Below are positions 63,969-64,000 of a DNA stretch of 64,000 nt, one piece after another. The first letter of the stretch is position 1. Each line of letters opens with the position of its first letter. The DNA lies in contig JACMZG010001913.1 in NCBI GenBank assembly GCA_018340805.1, positions 20,072,197-20,136,196 of the forward strand, in the 5' to 3' direction. The stretch is from Microvelia longipes (taxonomy: Eukaryota > Arthropoda > Insecta > Hemiptera > Veliidae). Under the pieces are notes generated by a model. That model saw nothing but the letters and a program-made list of their open reading frames with translations, had not been told where the DNA came from and ran no database searches. A program made the translations under genes and the position numbers.

Positions 63969-64000
63969 CTGTTAACATAGAGATATAAGTATAATTAAAT

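Overview
This is a eukaryotic window, AT-rich (roughly 70%) and intron-dominated. It almost certainly comes from an arthropod, most likely an insect. Twenty-five exons of one conserved gene run across the whole window on the minus strand, each bounded by AG/GT signals and joining in phase. The introns are packed with invertebrate-type mobile DNA. I cannot name the species.

Host gene. The 25 exons (transcript order 63968 down to 1) encode about 1,217 residues of an ortholog of Tweek, also called BLTP1/KIAA1109, a giant bridge-like lipid-transfer protein. Both ends of the gene lie outside the window; the part here looks like the N-terminal third. Recognisable family segments include AYIAFCGELFDF, DGWLDCWSVP, PQADITTPEKEEILLSP, EVGPSQLLIYGSW, ENIFGDDQ, NVSITMHDIQAHLVK, LRGHAMFSD, IKYRMVRV and VSSQEDL. 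I see no other complete host gene. One isolated plus-strand aldo-keto-reductase exon lies inside an intron.

Layout by intron content. 0-3.4 kb: a Tc1-type MITE, a tRNA-derived SINE with an 11-bp target duplication, and a foldback repeat. 3.4-18.2 kb: a 14.8-kb intron where a Tc1-type MITE is split by a 13.5-kb block. That block holds a GC-boxed satellite (dimer about 163 bp), a garbled 6-kb zone and a second satellite (288 bp). 18.2-32.8 kb: exons among a further MITE, two inverted copies of a 0.55-kb TIR element with 8-bp target duplications, a second SINE or tRNA-like fragment, copies of a 0.6-kb dispersed repeat (one carrying the aldo-keto-reductase exon) and a LINE 3' fragment. 33-40 kb: a nearly full-length but frameshifted LINE, and a 29-bp minisatellite. 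41-53 kb: a SINE copy, palindromic foldbacks, two hAT-type elements (one with a perfect 8-bp duplication), a 31-bp purine minisatellite and a 113-bp tandem array. 53.5-58.8 kb: an internally deleted BEL/Pao retrotransposon with 5-bp target duplications, nested in a TIR element. 58.8-64 kb: mostly exons with little else.

No prokaryotic operons, CRISPR arrays or phage genes are present. The most interesting structures are the satellite block inside a split MITE, the probable consensus artefact at 10-16 kb, the aldo-keto-reductase exon inside a repeat copy, and the compact BEL/Pao deletion derivative.
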